Positions 31,480-37,500 of a stretch of DNA of 37,500 nt are shown in pieces (the stretch's first letter is position 1; every line of letters begins with the position of its first letter). Source of the stretch: Actinidia chinensis (lineage: Eukaryota; Streptophyta; Magnoliopsida; Ericales; Actinidiaceae); contig VIGQ01000944.1 in the NCBI GenBank assembly GCA_009663005.1, forward strand, positions 20,001 through 57,500, given 5' to 3'. Both the position numbers and the translations under genes were made by a program. A model generated the notes under the pieces. It made no database searches. It saw only the letters and a list, made by a program, of their open reading frames with translations, and had not been told where the DNA came from.

Positions 31480-33029
31480 ACTTGCTCATTTGTTCTCCGT
31501 CGGAGTAGTGGCTCCGAATTGCTTTTGGGGGCCCCCTCGATGAACCTCTGTTTTGGGATATTGGTAAAATTTTTCGGTGGCTGGTTTGGTAATTTTCCAT
31601 GCCTTTTTTTTTCTTTCATAAGCCTTGCATTGGCCACATTCAACCCTCCTTAGCCTTGAGGGAGTAAACCAAGCTGTAATCCATGGATCCAATAAGTCTC
31701 TCTCTGGCCTTCCAAAATTAGTTTATCTCCGATTTAGTCAATTTTTTTTGAGTAGTGGCCCCAATAGGTTTAATCGAATAGACAAAAAAATCTCTAAAGT
31801 TGGATATGTTTTTACATATGGATCATTTTTTTTAGTGTGAGAACCTAAAAAAAAAAACTAAAAAAAAATCTTCGTCCCCTTCTTTTTTATTTTTTTTGTA
31901 TTAATAACTCTTTTCTTATTTGATCACGCTTTATATCTGATATAAGGTTTTAATCTTTTTATCAAGAGAAAGAAATCAAAAAAAATTATAAACATTGATT
32001 AATTAGGTGAAAAAAAATACTAAAAGAATAAAAAGTAAAAAATAAAAATAGATAAAAACTTTTCATACGTACATTTTTAAAAATTTTTATTACGGTCCAT
32101 TCCCAAACTAGCAATATTTTTTTCCATAATTATTATACTTCTAATTTGTTTTCATTTTGTAACATTATATCTCTTCGTATATGAAGTAATGTATCTTATC
32201 TGATATTTAATATTTTATCTGTTTTTAAATTATTTAAAACTTTAAAATTAAACGCTTAAGAGGTGGTTTTTTTTTTTATTTTTTTAACAATATTAGTAAC
32301 ATATGTACCTCGAAAACCTAACAAATGCAACAGTTGCAAATATTTTTTCGTTCACTGTTCCCTTTCCACTGCCTCACCAACTGACGATCACCGTCGTGCA
32401 GACATCACTGCCAATTGATCTATATTCACCGCTTCACATTCCACAAAAAGACGACCATTTCAAATAATTGGGGCGTAGTTGAAAACATGCACCATTTTAT
32501 TTTTTGATTAAAATTTGGCATTTCCCTTGCGATCGCGTTTGATTAAACTTGTCTATTAATGCTGCGTATGAATTTCATCACAAATTGATTCCACTACAGT
32601 TCCATTTAAGTTCTCCCTCGGGAAAATAAAGACGTCTCTCCAACCTTCACTTTTTAGTTCCTATCTTCCTATTCACCATAGTGAAAAAAAACGTTGTTAT
32701 ACAGAAACAAAAGTGAATTGAACTCAAGTAAAGAAAAAAAAAATTGATTTATTTTGTTGTTGATTGACCAATGAGAAAATTACAATTAATTGTTCATTTA
32801 CCATAAAAAAATAAAGTTTATAATACAACTTTAGAAAGACTTAATTTATATCGCACTTCTTCAATATATATTATAACTTGATATTCTAAGTTAAGGAAAA
32901 CTAAAATAAAAGAAGAATAATGAGAAATCAAGATGGTCAAACATGACCTATTGTTAGACGACTGAATTATGAAACGTTTCCTAATCGAATTAGAAATAAA
33001 ATCTTCTACTTCTAAACACTTTCCCTCAA
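31480..33029. other. AT-rich sequence with no recognised gene
   Basis: Long A and T runs on both strands and short frames only. The right part may include the 3' end of the Copia fragment, but no LTR was identified. Confidence 0.45.
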
Positions 33030-34215
33030 GTTTTACGGAGGCAAAGATATTGACCGAGTTTCGCTTGACAAAGAGATGATTTGTAATGAGGTCTAATGGA
33101 CTAGTGAACATATCAGCGGTCTTAGCAGAAGATGGGATAAAGCTGGGAGTGATAACCCTAGAACGGAACTTTTTTTTTCGAATAAAAAGGAATATCAATT
33201 TATATGTGCTTCGTTCTCTCATGAAGAAACTGAATCAGATGATAACATGATAGCAGACTTATTGTCACAGAACAAGGAAGATGAGTTTGTCACTAAAAAG
33301 CCCAACCCAGTCAGAAGAGATCGAAGCCAAAGAAGCCTTATGTGCCCAAAGCCCATGGCACGATACTCAGGATTTCGACAGAAGACCATACAGACAACCG
33401 CTTTACTTCTTACTTTTCTAGGAAATGAGATGACCTTTCACAAAAAATACAGAAAGTAGAAGTAGAGTATATATCATTCGTAGACCCCTACATAGTCAGC
33501 ATCTGTAAAGCCTGAGAGGCCCAATGACTCAGGAACTTATAGAACAACCAAAAGACTGGACACGTCTTAATCCGGTACCAGAGGAATGTGATACATAACA
33601 TCTAGATGGGAGGTACGCGAAGAGTGCCAAAACTGAATTCATAGCACTAACAAACAAAGTGAGATCAGGTCTTGTATTCGTAAGAAATGAGGGACCCATA
33701 ATATAAGTCACTAATAGATAGATGAATTGGTAAAATTTCTCTGACCGGCTTGATATATTCCAAATTTATACGATAGGCGTAGATGCAGGCTTTTACACCC
33801 AAGCATTCCCGTATCTTTAAGAAGGTCAAAGAGAAATAACTTCCGCTGAGAGAGAGAGATACTAGGCGCGGACCGAGAAACCTCAATACCAAGGAAGTAA
33901 TGAAGAGGACCCAAATCTTTATGTCAAAAGCTTCCTTGCCCATATTCACATGAAACAATACCCAAAGTATCGTCTCCTGTGATAATAATATCATCAACCA
34001 TTCACTGAGATAATGCATCGATCCTGAAAACGGGCGACGAATAAAGGAAAGTAATGATTTGAGTGGTACTGAAAAACTCCATGACAAGACTACCTCATGA
34101 AACGGTAGAAACCAACCCCGATGGGACTATTTAAGGCCATAGATAGATTTTTGGAGGCGAAGTTGCTTGGTTCCCTCATATGTAGTTTCCAGCATAAAAC
34201 TTGTAATCAATGCAG
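33030..34215 (-). pseudogene. Copia polyprotein fragment: RT end plus RNase H
   Basis: The minus strand shows, in order: QKSIYGLK..HRGWF (34110-34155), the RT catalytic block VDDIIITGD (33972-33998), GPLHYFLGIEVSRS (about 33870-33911) with DLLKDTGMLGCK, RPDLTLFVSAMNSV (about 33672), KSK near 33430, and the C-terminal RNase H block with ADMFT (33103-33117). All are hallmarks of Ty1/Copia pol. Frames change several times and stops are frequent. Gag, protease, integrase and LTRs were not found, so it is a truncated relic. Confidence 0.85.
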
Positions 34216-35660
34216 CATATACTCGAAGTACTGAGGTAATTTCTCCACGGGGAAACTTTATGAGCCGGAATTAATTATAATGAGAAACGAATAATTAATT
34301 TTAAAGCTATAAAATAAAAGAGATTTTGATTTTTTGGAATGGTTGGTTTTGTGTACACTATGGTAATTTAACTATGAAATTTTAAAGGATGGGCAAAGTC
34401 CAAAAGCTCGATTCATTATAATTTGGAGTAAGTGAATTTATTCTCTCATTTTAACTCAAACACATTTCCTCATTTTTTTACATGATATTGGTGGAAAGAT
34501 TTGACTTTAAAATCATTGTTTTTCCATACAAAGGAGGTTTGTGAATAATAGTTATAGAGTTGTGAGAAATGTTATCAAACATTAGAGTGCAAGAGAAACA
34601 AGCATTCACATGTAGCAAGTAAAACTTGTTAAACACCATGATCAAAAATATGTACAACTCTAGTTAAGATCAAAAGATTTGCACATAAACATTCAACAAT
34701 AAGCATTTAATCATTTAAGAGAAAGATACCCACCAAAATTTTAGGTTAAAGAATATAATCTTACTTTTGGACCAAATCAAAAGATTTGCCCTTGTCATAG
34801 TGTAAAGGATTTTCAATTTTGTGTACAAATAAACTAAGCAAAATATGAGAACCAACATTGAGACGGATGAACTGAAAATAAAATATTGAATTAAAAAAAA
34901 TACAAAATGCTAAATATCAAAATGCGAAAAAAATCCAGAAAGAAAATAGAAACAAACAAATAAAAATAATTAAATAACTAATAAATAACAATCAGACGTT
35001 TTGAGGTGGATGAATCAAATAATATAAACGTAATGCAATTGAAAAAAAAAAATAAAAGTACAACAGTGAAATGAAAAAGCAAATTTAACCCAGCCATTTA
35101 GCGGAACTAACAGAATTTATAAATATCAAAATACTTTGAAATAAAAAAAACTTATAAACTTAATTGAGAAACAGGGTAGAAAATTAGAATTATTTTTGTC
35201 TCCGAAAAATTAACTTTACTAAAATATAAAAAAAAAAGAATTCTCCAACTTGGAAGTGAAAGTGAAAGTGTATCTGACTTCTCGCTCAGCTCTGAACTTC
35301 CTGGTTACTCCTCTGCCGAACTCTCCCTTTTATCCGCTGTGAGAGAGATAGCCCCCCTCCCATTTTCTTGTGTCAAAAGTCGCCCAAATCGTTGTCCTCT
35401 CTCCAGCAATTCAAAGTGTCAGCCTTTTGCTTTTGTCCATCTGAAAATTCAAAATTGTCAAACTGTGGCGTTTTATCTCATCCTATGCTCATGAGCCTGC
35501 CCACATGTGATTCCAAGCTTGGTCTTGTTTCATCAAACTCTCTTAGTCTCCTTTTCATCATTACTTGAAATAGCATGACTGGCCCCACATACTTGTGCCC
35601 ACATTTTCACAGTGTAAAACCCTTCTTTTTTTAGGCATTCCAGCAATTCTCTCTATATTA
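34216..35660. other. AT-rich sequence, then a less AT-rich 300-bp block
   Basis: 34216-35240 is AT-rich without coding signal. 35250-35600 is richer in C and T and reads like an LTR or promoter fragment, but no paired copy exists in the window and no class could be assigned. Confidence 0.35.
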
Positions 35661-35855
35661 TATATATTATATATATATTATAATGAATATGTAAATATAT
35701 ATAAAGTATATAAAGAAATGGGAGAGAGAAAGTCTAAGAGAGTCGAGAAAGATGGAAAGAAAAGTGAGAGAGAACATTGGATAGAGAAAAAAGAAAGAAA
35801 AAGATGTGAGAAAGAAATAGTTAATAATTGAAATATTATATATATATATATATAT
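35655..35855. repeat. AT and GA microsatellites
   Basis: (AT)n at about 35656-35705 and 35834-35855, separated by a GA-rich stretch at 35715-35820. Frames read across these tracts are artefacts. Confidence 0.8.
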
Positions 35856-35883
35856 GGAAAGAGAAAGAGAGAATGAGATGTGT

Positions 35884-35932
35884 TGGTAGTAGAGTGAACT
35901 ACTGGTAGTGCCTAAATACACTACCGGTAGTG
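35884..35932. repeat. Second site of the ACTACCGGTAGT palindrome
   Basis: GGTAGT at 35885, ACTACTGGTAGT near 35899 and a perfect 14-bp palindrome CACTACCGGTAGTG at 35919-35932. Same motif as the array at 4255-4470. Confidence 0.8.
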
Positions 35933-37500
35933 ACTTGCTTTGATCACACTTTACTTCTTTTGCTTTTATTAACTCATATAAACCCTAAAAAAAACACACA
36001 CAAAACATAATCAAACAAACATCTAAATAAAAAAAAATTAATGCTAATATAAGTTTAATAAAGGCAATAAAAGGACTAAATTATACTTTTATTGGTGTAA
36101 TATCACACCCATAACTTGCATTTGTTAGTCCCTAGCAAAAAATATAAAAAGATTTTTTATTTAAAGGAAAATTTTCACTTCGTAGGCAGTCACGGATACA
36201 TTTAGTTTATCACTAAGCTTTTTAAACCCTAGGTTACTCTAGTGGACGAATGGTGTATCGTGAGGCTTTCCATTGATGACACCCACAAAGATCGACTCAT
36301 GTCATGTCAAGAAGATAATAAAGATACGCGTGTCAGCAATAAACTCATTTAAAAAAAATCGATCACCCTAAATCATGAATCAGGCAAGGTAAAGGCATAA
36401 AGTAGAGAAGAGAGGAAGTCACATTGAATACACTATTAATGGACATATAACTCTATTCATCTCAACACATGACAATTGTCATCATTTATGCTTCGATTCA
36501 AAGTTAATAAGAATAACTCATCTAAAAAAATATGAACACGAAAGTGTCTCAACGGAAGTCATTTTAAGAGTAAATGTACAAGACATGAACGTAGAGCAAT
36601 TCCAGATTTCAAAAACTGATATTAACTTATCAGTGTATGACTTGGCATACCTTATGAAAGAATATTACTGTTTAAAAACAAATAGTAGAGAATTGACATA
36701 AGATTTATACGCACTTAAATTAAAAATTTATGTAATTTAGGATATTGGGCCATCCTAGATGATGAATGAAAGAGAAGAAGATGTCATGCGGTAATAGGTT
36801 TCAACATATGCATATGAGTAAACATGATGATCAATGAGCTTCACTTTCAACTTTCAATTTTTTTTTTTTCAAACTCCTTTTCATCCTTTTCATTTTTTTT
36901 TTGTACTCTTCAACCTCCATACGCTTTCAACTTCACAATTGTATAAGAAATTGCACCAAACTCCGTGAGGATTTAGGATTGGACAAATTTTTTAATTTGT
37001 GTCAACAAATATCGATAAAGAAGGATAAAACAAAGAATGCTCATGGAATGAAAGCCTTATACTTGTTATAATCCGAAAAACACATCAAATCAAACCTTCA
37101 AAAGTGTATAAGGTTCAATAAACTACAACTAATACTTCACATGTAAAACAAAATCAAGGCATAATGAAAACTATTCCAATGAGCATGCAGATCAATCAAA
37201 TGCCCTTTGAATAATTTATAAATCACTTGAAAAACTATCATTAGGCTCTAAACTAACAAGATACCATCTCCACCTTATAAGGATACGAATGCACACGAGA
37301 GATAAGATTGATTGTCATATAGCATGGTAGTGTACAGCGATGAAGAATTTTTCTTATGATGGATTTATGACAAAAACTTGTAATTTTTCACGACACCAAG
37401 GGAAGTTCAATTATTCATTCAAACTGAGTTTAAATGCATGAGCAATGTATCTTAATACAAGATTGCAATGACATGAAATATAGTGATGGTTCTCAAGATA
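35933..37500. other. AT-rich, probably retroelement untranslated sequence; no gene seen
   Basis: No frame above about 60 residues with coding character and no RNA gene. The texture resembles untranslated sequence of large plant LTR elements, without a diagnostic motif. Confidence 0.4.

Noticed and set aside
35595..35921. Overlapping frames on both strands
   Set aside because: Translations of AT and GA microsatellites.

Overview
The window looks like a repeat-rich nuclear region from a flowering plant, probably not a grass. It is AT-rich and has GT-AG introns. The only plant-gene homologies I could support are an HVA22-like protein k gene and a captured piece of COG1. The rest is a nest of transposable elements. 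No tRNA, rRNA, CRISPR array or bacterial-type operon was seen.

Left part (1-9.4 kb) is a mosaic of decayed LTR retrotransposons. A sense-strand Gypsy-like remnant has an LTR-type promoter, a leader and a gag-like frame (about 1.08-3.98 kb). Three arrays of tandem or palindromic repeats follow (4.25-5.0 kb). Then come antisense Gypsy pieces: the polyprotein C-terminus at 5.28-5.52 kb and gag at 5.74-7.18 kb. A second copy of the sense element's leader sits between these two antisense pieces. At 7.92-9.43 kb a compact LTR element without coding capacity is nested in another copy of the first LTR.

Middle part (about 10.9-23.5 kb) is one minus-strand host gene. It is an HVA22/REEP-family gene (HVA22-like protein k type) with five exons read at 15.1-11.16 kb and a possible first exon at 23.48 kb. 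Its introns or flanks hold two hAT-like elements, a near full-length L1-type LINE (17.18-23.25 kb, with matching 14-bp target-site duplications), and a MITE at the gene's 3' end. One hAT-like element lies inside the LINE endonuclease. Conserved HVA22 residues are locally frame-shifted, once in a compensated way, which suggests either unusual evolution or uncorrected indels in the assembly.

Right part (23.5-37.5 kb) holds a non-autonomous Helitron (26.607-29.790 kb) that carries a broken COG1 fragment and a second spliced gene fragment of unknown origin. It also holds a Tourist-like MITE with TTA duplications (31.003-31.476 kb), an antisense Copia RT/RNase H fragment (33.03-34.2 kb), and AT-rich or microsatellite DNA to the end.

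The insertion order can be read from the nesting: hAT into LINE, LINE into the probable HVA22 intron 1, mini-LTR element into an old LTR.
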